A stretch of DNA of 64,000 nucleotides from Natribaculum breve (GCF_023008585.1 NZ_CP095390.1:2728001-2792000); one strand, 5' to 3'. Shown: positions 1-9,990, counted from the stretch's first letter. Translations and numbers: made by a program. The notes: a model not told the origin generated them from the sequence alone.

Positions 1-1305
1 ACCCTGCGCGGACAGGTACTGGAGTCGAGCGAGGGGATCGTCTCGATCCAGGTGTTCGAGGGAACCGGCGGTATCGACCGCAACGCCTCGGTACGCTTCC
101 TGGGCGAGACGATGAAGATGCCCGTCACCGAGGACCTGCTCGGACGCGTCCTCGACGGGTCGGGTAACCCGATCGACGGGGGCCCGGAGATCGTCCCCGA
201 CGAACGACGCGACATCGTCGGCGCGGCGATCAACCCCTACTCCCGGGAGTACCCCGAAGAGTTCATCCAGACGGGCGTGAGCGCCATCGACGGCATGAAC
301 ACCCTCGTTCGGGGGCAAAAGCTGCCGATCTTCTCCGGATCGGGGCTGCCACACAACGACCTCTCGCTCCAGATCGCACGACAGGCGACCGTGCCGGAAG
401 AAGAAGGCGAGGGCGAAGAAGGCTCCGAGTTCGCAGTCATCTTCGGTGCGATGGGTATCACCCAGGAGGAGGCAAACGAGTTCATGGCCGACTTCGAGCG
501 AACGGGCGCACTCGAGCGCTCGGTCGTCTTCATGAACCTCGCGGACGACCCCGCAGTCGAGCGGACGGTCACGCCGCGACTCGCGCTGACGACCGCGGAG
601 TATCTCGCCTTCGAGAAGGGGTATCACGTGCTCGTCATCCTCACCGACATCACCAACTACTGTGAGGCGCTGCGCGAGATCGGTGCCGCCCGTGAGGAGG
701 TTCCGGGTCGCCGTGGCTACCCCGGGTACATGTACACCGACCTCGCTCAGCTCTACGAGCGTGCAGGTCGGATCAAAGGTCGGGAGGGATCGGTCACGCA
801 GATTCCGATCCTCACGATGCCCGGCGACGACGACACCCACCCGATCCCCGACCTGACGGGGTACATCACGGAGGGCCAGATCGTGATGGATCGAGACCTC
901 AACAGCCAGGGTATCGAGCCGCCGATCAACGTCCTGCCGAGCCTCTCGCGGCTGATGGACGACGGGATCGGCGAGGGACTCACCCGCGCCGACCACGCCG
1001 ACGTCTCAGACCAGATGTACGCCGCGTACGCGGAAGGTGAGGACCTCCGTGACCTCGTGAACATCGTCGGTCGCGAAGCGCTCAGCGAGCGGGACAACAA
1101 GTACCTCGACTTCGCCGACCGCTTCGAAGAGGAGTTCGTCCAGCAGGGCTACGAGACGAACCGCTCGATCGACGAGACGCTCGAGCTCGGCTGGGACCTG
1201 CTGTCGATGCTGCCCAAGGAGGAACTCAACCGCGTCGACGAGGACCTCATCGCGGAACACTACCGCGAAGACGAGGGCGAGCAGGTCGAAGCGACCGCAG
1301 ACTGA
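1..1305 (+). CDS. atpB: A-type ATP synthase subunit B, 5' end cut by window
   Basis: Non-catalytic B subunit of the archaeal A1Ao ATP synthase, part of the A3B3 head on the cytoplasmic face of the membrane. The reading frame is open from base 1, so the first residues lie outside the window; the GTG at 52 is an internal valine, not a start. The degenerate nucleotide-binding loop GSGLPHND is visible near 319-363, followed by [19 protein letters not shown], the [10 protein letters not shown] stretch and the [21 protein letters not shown] segment split across 790-860 typical of the family. It ends in an acidic tail. The stalk subunit D lies 2.5 kb downstream, so this is the 3' part of the atp operon, interrupted by other genes. 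Confidence 0.97.
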   Translation, partial: TLRGQVLESSEGIVSIQVFEGTGGIDRNASVRFLGETMKMPVTEDLLGRVLDGSGNPIDGGPEIVPDERRDIVGAAINPYSREYPEEFIQTGVSAIDGMNTLVRGQKLPIFSGSGLPHNDLSLQIARQATVPEEEGEGEEGSEFAVIFGAMGITQEEANEFMADFERTGALERSVVFMNLADDPAVERTVTPRLALTTAEYLAFEKGYHVLVILTDITNYCEALREIGAAREEVPGRRGYPGYMYTDLAQLYERAGRIKGREGSVTQIPILTMPGDDDTHPIPDLTGYITEGQIVMDRDLNSQGIEPPINVLPSLSRLMDDGIGEGLTRADHADVSDQMYAAYAEGEDLRDLVNIVGREALSERDNKYLDFADRFEEEFVQQGYETNRSIDETLELGWDLLSMLPKEELNRVDEDLIAEHYREDEGEQVEATAD

Positions 1306-1320
1306 CGCTCACGACGTTCT

Positions 1321-1350
1321 TCTCGTCTCGTCTCGTCTCGTCTTTTCTCC
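1321..1350 (+). terminator. TCTCG tandem repeat followed by T-rich tract
   Basis: Four perfect copies of the pentamer TCTCG (1321-1340) run into TCTTTTCTCC, 16 nt after the atpB stop codon. Pyrimidine/T-rich tracts are the usual archaeal termination signal, so this is a plausible terminator for atpB. No strong hairpin is visible. Confidence 0.45.
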
Positions 1351-1467
1351 TTGGCCCCGCACTCGAAAGCGACAGGTCCGTCCCGAGCCCGCTCGACGAA
1401 TCGGTGAAAATCGAGCCGTCTGCGTGCAGATCGGTGTATCGGATAGCCGTCAGGTACCACAAACGTC

Positions 1468-1488
1468 ATAACGATAATGAATAATCGT
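1468..1488 (+). promoter_or_regulatory. AT-rich promoter element with short palindrome before acyl-CoA synthetase
   Basis: The stretch around 1468-1480 (ATAACGATAAT) sits about 25 nt before the ATG at 1497 and could serve as the TATA box of a nearly leaderless transcript. The ends ACGAT (1471-1475) and ATCGT (1484-1488) form a small inverted repeat across it. The same octamer ACGATAAT recurs near 17620-17632 upstream of the enoyl-CoA hydratase gene. Confidence 0.4.
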
Positions 1489-1496
1489 ATGGGTGT

Positions 1497-3107
1497 ATGC
1501 AAAAGCCACTACTCGTTACGGAGTTTCTCGACCGGGCGCGCGAGTACTACGCGGACGACGAGGCGGTCGTCGCGACGACCGGCGAACGGTACACGTACGG
1601 CGAACTCGGCGAGCGCGCCGACCGGTTCTCGGCCGCGTTGCAGCAGCGGGGCATCGAGAAAGGCGACCGCGTGGCAGTACTCGACCCCAACACGCACTAC
1701 CACCTCGAGGCGGCCTACGGGTCGATGCAGATCGGGGCGGTTCACACGCCGCTGAACTACCGGCTGACGCCCGACGACTTCGCGTACATCCTCGAGGACG
1801 CGGGCGTGGACGCGATCTACGCCGACTACGAGTACGTAGAGAAGATCGAACCGATCCGCGAGGAGGTGCCGACGGAGACGTTCGTGACGAACGACGCCGA
1901 CGCCGTCGACGGCGACTGGGAGGAGTTCGACGACGTGCTCGAGGACGCGGGCACCGAGTACGAGCGGCCGACGATGGTCGAAGACGAGGTCATCACGATC
2001 AACTACACCTCTGGGACGACCGGTGATCCGAAGGGCGTCTGTCGGACCCACCGGACGGAGACGATCCACGCCTACCTGATCTCGACTCACCAGGAGATCG
2101 CCGACGACGACGTCTACCTGTGGACGCTGCCGATGTTCCACGTCAACGGCTGGGGGCACATCTACGCCATCACGGGCATGGGCGCGAAACACGTCTGTAC
2201 GCGCGGCGTCGACGCCGAGTGGATCTTCGACACCGTCCGCGAGGAGGACGTCTCCTACATGTGCGGCGCGCCGACGGTGCTGAACATGCTGATCGACTAC
2301 CACGGCGAACACGACGTCGAGACGAGCGGAGAAAACGACGTCCGGATCGCCACTGCGGGGAGTGCGCCGCCGGAGGCGACCATCCGAACGGTCGAAGACG
2401 AGTTCGGCTGGTACCTGAAACACGTCTACGGCGCGACGGAGACCGGGCCGCTGATCACCACCTCGGACGCCCGTCGGACCTTCGACGACTCCCCGGATCG
2501 GTTCGCGGTCAAGAAGCGCCAGGGACTCGGCTTTCTGGGCACCGAGGTCCGCGTCGTCGACGAGGACGGCGAGGACGTCCCCCGCGACGACGAGACGATC
2601 GGCGAGGTCGTCGTCCGCGGCAACCAGGTGATGGACCACTACTGGAACAAACCGGAGGCCACGGAAGAGGCGTTCAACGACCGCGTCGAGGGCTACTACC
2701 ACATGGGCGACCTCGCGACCGTCGACGACAACGGCATGATCTCGATCCAGGACCGCAAGAAAGACATCATCATCTCCGGCGGGGAGAACATCTCGAGTAT
2801 CGAACTCGAGGACACGCTGTTCGACCACGACGCGGTCGCCGACGTAGCCGTGATCCCCGCACCGAGCGACGAGTGGGGCGAGACGCCCAAAGCGTTCGTC
2901 GTTCCCTCGAACGGCGACCCGGAGAACCCGCCAGTTTCCGAGGAAGAACTCACGGAGTACACCCGCGAGAACCTCGCAGGGTACAAGGCGGTTCGGCGGG
3001 TCGAGTACGTCAGGCAGCTCCCGACGACGGCGACCGGCAAGGTCCAGAAGTACGAACTCCGCGAGCGGGAGTGGGAAGACGAAGACCGGATGGTCGGGCA
3101 GGGCTGA
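1497..3107 (+). CDS. AMP-dependent acyl-CoA synthetase (fatty acid--CoA ligase family)
   Basis: 536-residue ANL-superfamily enzyme, predicted to activate a carboxylic acid (probably a fatty acid) via an acyl-adenylate to the CoA thioester. Visible motifs: P-loop YTSGTTGDPKG near residues 169-179, YGATETGP near 311, the hinge/A8 region YYHMGDLATVDDNG near 401 and the C-terminal catalytic lysine in TATGKVQK near 516. The ATG at 1497 is chosen because it is preceded by an AT-rich promoter-like stretch and its N-terminus aligns with the paralogue at 30670-32283. It splits the ATP synthase B and D genes. Substrate cannot be deduced from sequence; medium-chain or aromatic acids are also possible. 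Confidence 0.92.
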   Translation: MQKPLLVTEFLDRAREYYADDEAVVATTGERYTYGELGERADRFSAALQQRGIEKGDRVAVLDPNTHYHLEAAYGSMQIGAVHTPLNYRLTPDDFAYILEDAGVDAIYADYEYVEKIEPIREEVPTETFVTNDADAVDGDWEEFDDVLEDAGTEYERPTMVEDEVITINYTSGTTGDPKGVCRTHRTETIHAYLISTHQEIADDDVYLWTLPMFHVNGWGHIYAITGMGAKHVCTRGVDAEWIFDTVREEDVSYMCGAPTVLNMLIDYHGEHDVETSGENDVRIATAGSAPPEATIRTVEDEFGWYLKHVYGATETGPLITTSDARRTFDDSPDRFAVKKRQGLGFLGTEVRVVDEDGEDVPRDDETIGEVVVRGNQVMDHYWNKPEATEEAFNDRVEGYYHMGDLATVDDNGMISIQDRKKDIIISGGENISSIELEDTLFDHDAVADVAVIPAPSDEWGETPKAFVVPSNGDPENPPVSEEELTEYTRENLAGYKAVRRVEYVRQLPTTATGKVQKYELREREWEDEDRMVGQG

Positions 3108-3137
3108 CGCCGCCACTGGCGACCGGCGAGGTCCGGA

Positions 3138-3383
3138 CTACTCGTCCCACCGGCTGTCGACGCCCCACTCGTCCCGGTCGGGGCGGTCGTCCCGGCCGTC
3201 CCGTCGATCGGGCGACTCGCGCCGGTCCGTCCCGTCGAGACCGCCGCGTTCTCTCGCGATCCGTTCGGCCTCCTCGCGGTCGACGACTGTCGGATTCGAG
3301 GTTTCCCCGGCGATGAGCAGCCACAGCACGAGCGGTGCTGCGAGCGCGAACAGCACGAACAGCACGAACAACTCTGCCGCCAT
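3138..3383 (-). CDS. Small single-pass membrane protein, unknown function
   Basis: 81 residues. One hydrophobic helix covers about residues 5-27 (LFVLFVLFALAAPLVLWLLIAG), followed by a very charged Arg/Asp-rich cytoplasmic tail. This shape (short anchor, charged tail) is common among haloarchaeal orphan proteins. It lies on the opposite strand between the acyl-CoA synthetase, whose stop is 31 bp away, and the divergent zinc-ribbon gene. I do not recognise a family; coding is supported by the hydrophobic segment and codon bias only. Confidence 0.6.
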   Translation of the reverse strand: MAAELFVLFVLFALAAPLVLWLLIAGETSNPTVVDREEAERIARERGGLDGTDRRESPDRRDGRDDRPDRDEWGVDSRWDE

Positions 3384-3445
3384 CTCGGTTTCACACTCGG
3401 TCGTGCCAACACAAAGATTTTATCGTCAGGTTAAGATGTACTCCT

Positions 3446-3661
3446 ATGTCCAGTACGGAAGATATCGGCGAACACGGCTGTCCGAAGTGCGGGCACACGG
3501 AGACGGAAGTCGACGAGATCGCGACGACCGGATCCGGTCTCTCGAAGATGTTCGACATCCAGAACCGGCGGTTCACCGTCATTTCGTGTGCGAACTGCGG
3601 CTACGCCGAACTGTACAAGGGCCGATCGTCCGGCGACGTCATCGACCTCTTTCTGGGGTAG
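3446..3661 (+). CDS. Small zinc-ribbon nucleic-acid-binding-like protein (DUF2082 type)
   Basis: 71 residues with two zinc-binding knuckles, CPKCGH near residue 12 and CANCGY near residue 48, and the central signature TTGSGLSKMFDIQNRRFT that marks the DUF2082 / COG3478 zinc-ribbon family. The molecular role of that family is not established. The ATG at 3446 is preceded by a TATA-like ATTTTATC at about 3417-3424, giving a leaderless start; an upstream in-frame extension lacks family similarity. It faces away from the small membrane protein gene. Confidence 0.85.
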   Translation: MSSTEDIGEHGCPKCGHTETEVDEIATTGSGLSKMFDIQNRRFTVISCANCGYAELYKGRSSGDVIDLFLG

Positions 3662-3804
3662 CCACACCGACCGTCGACCGACCTTCCACGATCCATCGCC
3701 ACTCCCGCGTTTGACGCGCTCGAGCGTTCCGCACCGACACGGAGCCAGACCGAGCGGCGTCCGCTCGCACACTCGACCCGCAAGCGTCGTCGAGGGCGGA
3801 ACAA

Positions 3805-3818
3805 AACTGTAAACAGTT
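3805..3818. promoter_or_regulatory. Perfect 14-bp palindrome upstream of atpD
   Basis: AACTGT (3805-3810) and ACAGTT (3813-3818) form a perfect inverted repeat with a two-base centre, 31-44 nt before the atpD start codon. It overlaps the position expected for the basal promoter (BRE/TATA), which is where a repressor or activator site would act. The binding factor is unknown. Confidence 0.4.
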
Positions 3819-3848
3819 ATCCGACTGGGGGCGTAAGGCACCCACAAG

Positions 3849-4568
3849 ATGGCCAAGGACGTCAAGCCCACCCGTAAAAATCTGATGGCGATCGACGATC
3901 GCATCGACCTTTCGGAGCGGGGCCACGGCACGCTCGAGAAGAAACGCGACGGGCTCATCATGGAGTTCATGGACATCCTCGACAAGGCCCAGGACGTTCG
4001 CGGGGAGCTGTCCGACGACTACGAGGAAGCCCAGAAGAAGATCAACATGGCACGCGCCATGGAGGGCGACGTCGCGGTCCGGGGAGCCGCGGCCGCACTC
4101 GAGGAACACCCGGAGATCACGACCGAGGCGAAAAACATCATGGGCGTCGTCGTCCCGCAGATCGAGTCCTCCCGGGTCTCGAAGAGCCTCGATCAGCGTG
4201 GCTACGGCGTGCTCGGCACCTCCGCGCGCATCGACGAGGCCGCAGAGGCCTACGAGGATCTCTTAGAGAGCATCATCCTCGCCGCCGAGGTCGAGACGGC
4301 GATGAAGAAGATGCTCCGGGAGATCGAGACGACCAAACGCCGCGTCAACGCACTCGAGTTCAAACTCCTGCCGGAACTCTACGAGAACAAAGAGTACATC
4401 GAGCAGAAACTCGAGGAGCAAGAGCGCGAGGAGATCTTCCGCCTGAAGAAGATCAAAGAGAAGAAAGAACAGGAAGAAAAGCAGGAGGAACAGGCGACCG
4501 ACGAGGAGACCGAAAGCGACGAAGCAGTCGAGCAGGCGACGGCGGGTGGCGTCCCGGGCGGCGACTGA
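3849..4568 (+). CDS. atpD: A-type ATP synthase subunit D
   Basis: 239-residue central rotor stalk subunit of the A1Ao ATP synthase. The family start [15 protein letters not shown], the L-G-h-L-KKKRDGL pattern (here [11 protein letters not shown]) and two long helices (about residues 5-75 and 130-205) forming an antiparallel coiled coil are all present. Residues 205-239 are a highly charged Lys/Glu then Glu/Thr tail, a haloarchaeal-style extension. Unlike a compact atp operon, it is separated from atpB by three genes and appears to have its own promoter region containing a palindrome at 3805-3818. Confidence 0.96.
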   Translation: MAKDVKPTRKNLMAIDDRIDLSERGHGTLEKKRDGLIMEFMDILDKAQDVRGELSDDYEEAQKKINMARAMEGDVAVRGAAAALEEHPEITTEAKNIMGVVVPQIESSRVSKSLDQRGYGVLGTSARIDEAAEAYEDLLESIILAAEVETAMKKMLREIETTKRRVNALEFKLLPELYENKEYIEQKLEEQEREEIFRLKKIKEKKEQEEKQEEQATDEETESDEAVEQATAGGVPGGD

Positions 4569-4571
4569 TCG

Positions 4572-4964
4572 ATGGCCTGTTCGGCGTGTGGGGCCGAGAC
4601 GGTCGACTTTCTCGTCCCCGACGCGGACCGCGAGTACGCACCGGAAGGTGCACACGCGGCGTCGATCTGTTCGCGGTGTCTCACGGTCGAGGCGGCAGAC
4701 GAGGGGTGTGACGATCCGGACTTCACGCGGGTGAGCGGTGCGTTCCCGACGCGCCCCGACGCGGCGGTCCCGCTCGCGCTGGCGCTCGGTTGCTGTGAGT
4801 CGCTCGCGACGAACCGCACAGCCCTCGAGACGCTGCTCGAGCGGATCGAACGGGCGGGCGTCGACCCGTTGCTGGCGCTCGATCGACTGCTCGCGGAGCC
4901 GTCGGTCGAGCCCGCGATCGACCTCGATCGCAGACGGGTGCAACTCGAGTCGTTGCTGTACTGA
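4572..4964 (+). CDS. Haloarchaeal conserved protein with N-terminal zinc knuckles (DUF6276-like)
   Basis: 130 residues starting three bases after the atpD stop codon, so probably co-transcribed and translationally coupled. CSACG near residue 3 and CSRC near residue 34 look like the two halves of a zinc ribbon; the rest is helical (ALGCCESLATNRTALETLLERIERAG...). I recall similar haloarchaeal proteins under the name DUF6276, beside atpD, but cannot verify it here. No function is known. Confidence 0.8.
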   Translation: MACSACGAETVDFLVPDADREYAPEGAHAASICSRCLTVEAADEGCDDPDFTRVSGAFPTRPDAAVPLALALGCCESLATNRTALETLLERIERAGVDPLLALDRLLAEPSVEPAIDLDRRRVQLESLLY

Positions 4965-4994
4965 CCATCTATTCGCCAGCCGCCGCTCTGGCGA

Positions 4995-5780
4995 CTACGT
5001 CGGCGGATCGAGCTTCGTCGCGGTCGCACGGTAGCGGCGATAGACCGCGTCGGCCCACTCGAGTGCGGCCGGCGAGTCGTTCTGGATCACGCCCTGGACC
5101 TCGGCGGCCTCGTTCTGGACGACGACGAACGCCTGGGAGGACGACGGCGTCTCGACGATGCCGAGGCCGTACGGGATCGACCGTATCGAGTAGATGTCGA
5201 GGGTGCCGTCGACGAGGAGTTTGCGGATCTCCCGTGGGCGATCCTCGAGCAAGAACGTGGTGAGTTCGTCGGTGAACAGCACTTCGGCGTCGAGCGTGCC
5301 GTCGAGAGTCCGGTCGTACAGCTGGTGGCGAAACTGGGGGATGCGGTCGGCGGCGGCGAACCCACGGAGGCGATCGGCAGTGCCGATCAGAGCCGCGATC
5401 TCCTCGAGCGGTTCGTTCGGTGCGTGGGGTTCGTGTTCGTGGACGGTCGCCCCCTCGAGCACGCTGGGGGCCATCGGCGCGTCGTGTGGGACGTACTCGA
5501 GGAGGTCGGCGACCCGTGCGATCGCGTCGATCGACTCGAGACGCCGTCGGTGTTCTGCGAGCGCGAGTTGTCCAGCGACGGTGAGCCGATACGCGCCGTC
5601 GGTCCGGTCGACGAAGGCGAGCCACTCGAGTTCTCGAATCGCCCGATCGATCGTCGACCGCGAGCACTCGAGCGCGTCGACGATGTCGCGTTTGTCCCGA
5701 GGGCCATCCTCGAGTGCTGCGAGGAGCGATCGCCGACGGGTGATCGTCTCGAGGACGGAATCGTCAGGAGGAGCTGGCAT
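4995..5780 (-). CDS. Winged-helix transcriptional regulator with FilR1-type sensor domain
   Basis: 261 residues. N-terminal winged helix-turn-helix (about residues 10-75; DIVDALECSRSTIDRAIRELEWLAF is the helix pair, residues split here around 33-57) of the ArsR/MarR-like archaeal type. The C-terminal part (residues 90-250) resembles the middle/sensor domain of methanogenic regulator FilR1 (COG4742-type proteins), with the repeated pattern LLxxxPREIRKLLVDGTLDIY. Convergent with the gene at 4572. Likely a DNA-binding repressor or activator; ligand unknown. Confidence 0.82.
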   Translation of the reverse strand: MPAPPDDSVLETITRRRSLLAALEDGPRDKRDIVDALECSRSTIDRAIRELEWLAFVDRTDGAYRLTVAGQLALAEHRRRLESIDAIARVADLLEYVPHDAPMAPSVLEGATVHEHEPHAPNEPLEEIAALIGTADRLRGFAAADRIPQFRHQLYDRTLDGTLDAEVLFTDELTTFLLEDRPREIRKLLVDGTLDIYSIRSIPYGLGIVETPSSSQAFVVVQNEAAEVQGVIQNDSPAALEWADAVYRRYRATATKLDPPT

Positions 5781-5847
5781 CGGGACTGTTTAACTCCGGA
5801 TACATGTCTATTCGACAAAAACTACACGGTCTCGATCAGTCCGCCGA

Positions 5848-7104
5848 TCAGACGCCGGTCGAGTACCGGAGGATGCCGGCGATACCGCCGAAGGCGTTGT
5901 ACAGTTGTTCGCCTTTCTCGAAGTCGGTAGAGATGAACTTGGTCTCGGTGCCTCGCTGTTCGGCGATTCCGATGAGGTGGTCGATGGCGTCTTCGCGCTC
6001 GGCCTCGTCGGCGTCGATCTCGGTGCCACACTCGCTGCAGGTGTGTGACGGCGTCGCCTTCCGCCGGTCGAGGAGTTCGCGGTCGGTGTTGCCACACTCC
6101 GGGCAGTCGTAGATGACGACGTCTTTCCGGAGGTCTTCGCTGATCAGGAGCCGATCGACCGACCCCATCATCAGGTTGGTCCGGGTCTGCTCGAATCCGT
6201 AGGTGGCGAGGTCGCCGGCGTGCAGTTCCTCGAAGAACTGCTCCATCTGCCGTTTGTCCTCCATCACCTCGGCGTCGGCCAGCACGTCCTGTGCGGCGTC
6301 GACGAGGTCTTTCAGACCGGATTCGTCGGTGTAGGCGACGTCGAACTTGCCGAGTACCTTGTCCTGGAGTTCGTGGTGGAGGTAGTCGCCGTCTAAGAAC
6401 TCGTCTTTGGTGGGCGAGGGACCACCGACGAGCACGCCGTCCAGGTCGTGGCGTTTGGGGACGAACAGGTCGTTTGCCATGCCAGCGACCTCCTGGTAGA
6501 AGTTGTCGATCGCCTCGAGGCGGAGGCGGGCGAATCGCTGTGCTGACTGGCCACCTTTGCGCTGTTTACCGGGAACGAGCGAGGAGGCCGACTTGACCGG
6601 CTCGATCCGCTTGCCCTTGAGCCAGCCGACGTTGGCCTCGCGACGGTCGAGGACGATCAGGCCGTACAGGCCCTTGTCCTCGAGCATCTCCTCGAGCGGT
6701 TCGGTCAGGAAGTCGGAGTCACAGTGATAGCGAAACGACTCGATGGGCTGGGGCGGCCCCTCGAGGACTTTCGTGACCATCTCGGTCTGGCCGCCACCGG
6801 AGTCGACGGCACCCGAAAAGAGCACCATGCCGTTCTCGGGTGGCTCCTTGTAGTACTTGAGTCGGTCCTTGATGCTCGTCAGCGCGTCCTGGACGTTCGT
6901 TCGGGTCTGTTTGGACTTGATGTTCGACGCCTCGCTGTGTTCCTGGGTGACGTGGGCGACGACGTCGCTGATCTGGCGATCCTCGGGGACGTAGATGGAG
7001 ACTAGCTGCGTGCCCGAGCCCTCGTAGTTTTTGAGGTCCTCGATTACCTTCCGGAACTCGTATTTTTTCCGGTCGGATTGTTCCTGCTCGCCCTCCTGGC
7101 TCAT
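5848..7104 (-). CDS. prf1: Peptide chain release factor aRF1
   Basis: 418-residue archaeal class I release factor that reads all three stop codons and triggers peptidyl-tRNA hydrolysis. The stop-codon-reading NIKS motif is at residues 61-64 and the hydrolysis motif GGQ at 184-186, within GKQRKGGQSAQRFARLR. A zinc-ribbon-like insert is visible near residue 330-365 (CPECG and CSECG). The start at 7104 (MSQEGEQEQSD) is preferred to an in-frame start 14 codons upstream because the family begins with this short acidic/charged leader before KKYEFRKVIEDL. It diverges from the MinD-like gene. Confidence 0.97.
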   Translation of the reverse strand: MSQEGEQEQSDRKKYEFRKVIEDLKNYEGSGTQLVSIYVPEDRQISDVVAHVTQEHSEASNIKSKQTRTNVQDALTSIKDRLKYYKEPPENGMVLFSGAVDSGGGQTEMVTKVLEGPPQPIESFRYHCDSDFLTEPLEEMLEDKGLYGLIVLDRREANVGWLKGKRIEPVKSASSLVPGKQRKGGQSAQRFARLRLEAIDNFYQEVAGMANDLFVPKRHDLDGVLVGGPSPTKDEFLDGDYLHHELQDKVLGKFDVAYTDESGLKDLVDAAQDVLADAEVMEDKRQMEQFFEELHAGDLATYGFEQTRTNLMMGSVDRLLISEDLRKDVVIYDCPECGNTDRELLDRRKATPSHTCSECGTEIDADEAEREDAIDHLIGIAEQRGTETKFISTDFEKGEQLYNAFGGIAGILRYSTGV

Positions 7105-7250
7105 TGACCGTACAAAGTGGTGCTGTGGGTAAGTATCCTTTGACACGCTACACGCCCGGCGACTGCGATCAGCCGGCTGTCACTTTCCTTCGCGTGCGTG
7201 TGGTCACGATTTAAGACGTTCCCGCCACACTGTCTGGACAACGACCGAGT

Positions 7251-8087
7251 ATGTCCGAACAAACGGTGTACGCCATCGCGAGCGGTAAAGGCGGCGTCGG
7301 GAAGACGACGGCGACGGTAAACCTCGGGACGGCGCTCGCACAGGCCGGCGAGCGCGTCGCGATAGTCGACGTCGACCTCGGCATGGCGAACCTCGCCGGG
7401 TTCATCAGCCTGAACGCCGATTCGATCACCCTCCACGACGTGTTGGCCGGTAACGCGTCGATCCACGAGGCCACGTACAGGATAGCAGACGACATCGTCG
7501 CGGTGCCGAGCGGGACGGATCTCGACGAGTACGCGGCGACGTCGCCCGAAGGGCTTCGCGACGTCGTCGAGACCCTCCGCGAGCAGTTCGACTACGTCCT
7601 GCTCGACGTCGGGGCGGGCGTGAGCCACGAGACCGTCCTCCCGCTCGGACTCGCAGACGCCGTCGTGCTCGTCTCCACGCCCGAACCGGCCGCCGTCCAC
7701 GACGCGAAAAAGACGCTCGAGTTGACCGACCGCGCCGGCGGCCGGGTCGAGGGACTCGTGATCAACCGAACCCGTCCGGCGGGCGACGTTTCCTACGACG
7801 AAATCGCGTCCCGACTCGACGTGTCGCTGCTCGCGACCGTTCCGGACGATCCGACCGTTCGCGAGAGCGTCTACGCCGGGACGCCGCTCGTGGTCCACGA
7901 TCCAGAGAGTCCAGCAGCCGCGTCCTACCGCCGTCTCGCAGTCGAAATAGCCGGAATCGAAGCGCCGGACGACGGCTCCGACGACGACGAGGGCCCACTC
8001 GAGGAGAAGCCAGACGACGACACGGCGGTCGCCTCCCACGACGACGTCTCGAGTGCGATCACCGAAGCGGAGTCGAACGCCAACTGA
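7251..8087 (+). CDS. MinD/ParA-family P-loop ATPase
   Basis: 278 residues. Deviant Walker A motif SGKGGVGKTT (residues 11-20), switch I region DVDLGMAN near 43 and Walker B-like YVLLDVGAG near 115, as in MinD proteins. Haloarchaea carry several MinD homologues, some of which position archaella and chemoreceptors rather than the division ring, so cell-division regulation should not be assumed. A MinD membrane-targeting amphipathic helix is not evident; the C-terminus (from about residue 235) is an acidic low-complexity tail instead. A TATA-like GATTTAAG lies at 7208-7215. Confidence 0.9.
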   Translation: MSEQTVYAIASGKGGVGKTTATVNLGTALAQAGERVAIVDVDLGMANLAGFISLNADSITLHDVLAGNASIHEATYRIADDIVAVPSGTDLDEYAATSPEGLRDVVETLREQFDYVLLDVGAGVSHETVLPLGLADAVVLVSTPEPAAVHDAKKTLELTDRAGGRVEGLVINRTRPAGDVSYDEIASRLDVSLLATVPDDPTVRESVYAGTPLVVHDPESPAAASYRRLAVEIAGIEAPDDGSDDDEGPLEEKPDDDTAVASHDDVSSAITEAESNAN

Positions 8088-8095
8088 TCTCGACG

Positions 8096-8105
8096 CCGCG
8101 TTTTT
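8096..8105 (+). terminator. T-tract terminator after the MinD-like gene
   Basis: GCCGCG followed by five T residues at 8101-8105, about 14 nt after the stop codon. This is a minimal archaeal T-tract terminator; no clear stem-loop precedes it. Confidence 0.35.
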
Positions 8106-8142
8106 CCGATCGACCTCGCGACGAGCGATCCGCCCGTCGCCG

Positions 8143-9921
8143 TCACATCGACCGCGGAGCGGCGACGCCGAGCACCGACAGCGCGTTGGCGATCGTGTGT
8201 CTGGCGGCGGCGACCAGCGCGAGTCGCGCCTCGCGCAGGTCCGGGTCGACGTCGTCGGCGAGGACCGGACACTCGCGGTAGAAGGCGTTGAACCGTTCTG
8301 CGAACTCGCGAGTGTAGGTCGCGACCTGGTGGGGTTCGAGGTCGGCGGCGGCGTCGTCGATCACCGCCGGGAAGCGCGCGATCGTCTCGAGGAGGTCGCG
8401 CTCCTCGGGCGTCTCGAGCAGGGAGGCGTCGACGTCGGTCTCGACCCCGCTCGTCCCGGTTTCGAGGTCGATCCCTGCTTCCTCGAGGATGCCACAGCAG
8501 CGTGCGTGGACGTACTGGACGTACGGGGCAGACTGGGCCTCGAAGTCGAGCGCGCGGTCCCACTCGAAGGTGATCGCCTTCGTCGGCTGCTTGGCGACGA
8601 TGTCGTAGCGGACCGCACCGATCCCGACCTGGTGGGCGATGCGCTCGACGTCCGCCTCGTCTAAGTCGTCGTCGCGGATGCGGTCGTCCAGGCGCGTCTC
8701 GACTTCCTCGCGGGCGCGGTCGATCGCCTCGTCGAGCAGGTCGTCCAGGTCGACGCCCGTGCCGCGGCGAGTCGACATCTTCCCCTCGGGCAGGTTGACG
8801 TAGGAGTAAAGCACCTGCCGGAGCGGGTCGGTGTCGTTGCCGAGCAACTCGAGCGTCTGCCGGAGCTGTTCGGCCTGGAGCTTGTGGTCTTCGCCGAGCA
8901 CCGTGACGGCGCGATCGTAGTTGTCGAACTTCCACTCGTGGTGGGCGAGGTCGCGAGTGGGGTAGAGGGAGGTGCCGTCCGAGCGCAGGAAGACGAGGTT
9001 CTTGTCGATGCCGTACTCGTCGAGTTCGAGTTGCCAGGCGTCCTCCTCGTAGACCGACTCCTCGAGGTCCTGGAGCCGGGAGACGACGTCGTCGGTCGAG
9101 CCGTCGAACATGAACCGCGTCTCCTTGACGAACTCGTCGAACTCCGCCGGCAGGCGAGCCAGACACTCTTTCATCCCGCCGAGGACCTGGTCGACGACCT
9201 CGCTGACGCGCTCGTAGGTCGCCTCGTCGCCCTCCTCGAGTCCCTGCATGATGGCGTCGATCTCGGCTTCGGCCGCCTCGACCTCGCTCTCGGGACCCTC
9301 CTCGAGGAACTCGTTGCCCTTGCGGTAGTAGCGTACCAGGTCGTACTCGATGCGGTCGCGTTCGGGCTCGGTCTCGAGGTCGTCCTCGTCGAACGTCTCG
9401 TAGGCCCACGTGAAGACCGCCATCTGCCGGCCGGCGTCGTTGACGTAGTAGTGGCGATCGACGTCGTAGCCAGCGGCGTCGAGGACGTTCGCAACCGCGT
9501 CGCCGATGATCGGGTTGCGGGCGCGCCCGACGTGGACGGGCCCCGTCGGGTTCGCGCTCGTGTGCTCGACGACGACCGACTCGCCGCGGTCCGGGAGGGT
9601 GCCGTAGTCGTCGTCGGTCCCGTTCGCCAGGGTCTCCGCGAAGTAGGCCTCGCTCGGCAGGAAGTTGAGATACGGCCCCTGGGTCTCGACGCGAGAGACG
9701 TAGGTCAACTCGTCGGCGTCGATCTCGTCGGCCACCTCTGTGGCGGCCTGTGGCGGGGCCGCGCCGAGTTCGCCGGCGAGCCGGAAGGCGACGCTCGAGG
9801 CGAGGACGCTGTCGACGTCGTCCGGCGGCTCTTCGATCCCGAGGTCGTCGGTCGGGAGCTCGAGGGTAGAGAGCGCCTCGCGCAAGGCGTCCTCGACCTC
9901 CGTGCGTAGGGCAAGGAACAT
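8143..9921 (-). CDS. argS: Arginyl-tRNA synthetase
   Basis: 592-residue class I aminoacyl-tRNA synthetase charging tRNA-Arg. Present are the N-terminal Add1-type domain (to about residue 105), the HIGH-type motif as HVGR (residues 130-133, within [16 protein letters not shown]), a KMSKS-type KMSTR near residue 380 (common in ArgS, where the loop is degenerate) and an all-helical DALR anticodon-binding domain ending in [17 protein letters not shown]-like CTTTACT at about 9943-9950 gives a leaderless start at 9921. A palindromic repeat lies upstream at 9991-10068. Confidence 0.97.
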   Translation of the reverse strand: MFLALRTEVEDALREALSTLELPTDDLGIEEPPDDVDSVLASSVAFRLAGELGAAPPQAATEVADEIDADELTYVSRVETQGPYLNFLPSEAYFAETLANGTDDDYGTLPDRGESVVVEHTSANPTGPVHVGRARNPIIGDAVANVLDAAGYDVDRHYYVNDAGRQMAVFTWAYETFDEDDLETEPERDRIEYDLVRYYRKGNEFLEEGPESEVEAAEAEIDAIMQGLEEGDEATYERVSEVVDQVLGGMKECLARLPAEFDEFVKETRFMFDGSTDDVVSRLQDLEESVYEEDAWQLELDEYGIDKNLVFLRSDGTSLYPTRDLAHHEWKFDNYDRAVTVLGEDHKLQAEQLRQTLELLGNDTDPLRQVLYSYVNLPEGKMSTRRGTGVDLDDLLDEAIDRAREEVETRLDDRIRDDDLDEADVERIAHQVGIGAVRYDIVAKQPTKAITFEWDRALDFEAQSAPYVQYVHARCCGILEEAGIDLETGTSGVETDVDASLLETPEERDLLETIARFPAVIDDAAADLEPHQVATYTREFAERFNAFYRECPVLADDVDPDLREARLALVAAARHTIANALSVLGVAAPRSM

Positions 9922-9990
9922 ACCCGCCCGTATATTGGCGGGGAGTAAAGGAATGTCGGGTTACGGCGGCGGGTGGCGACCCCTGCTCGT

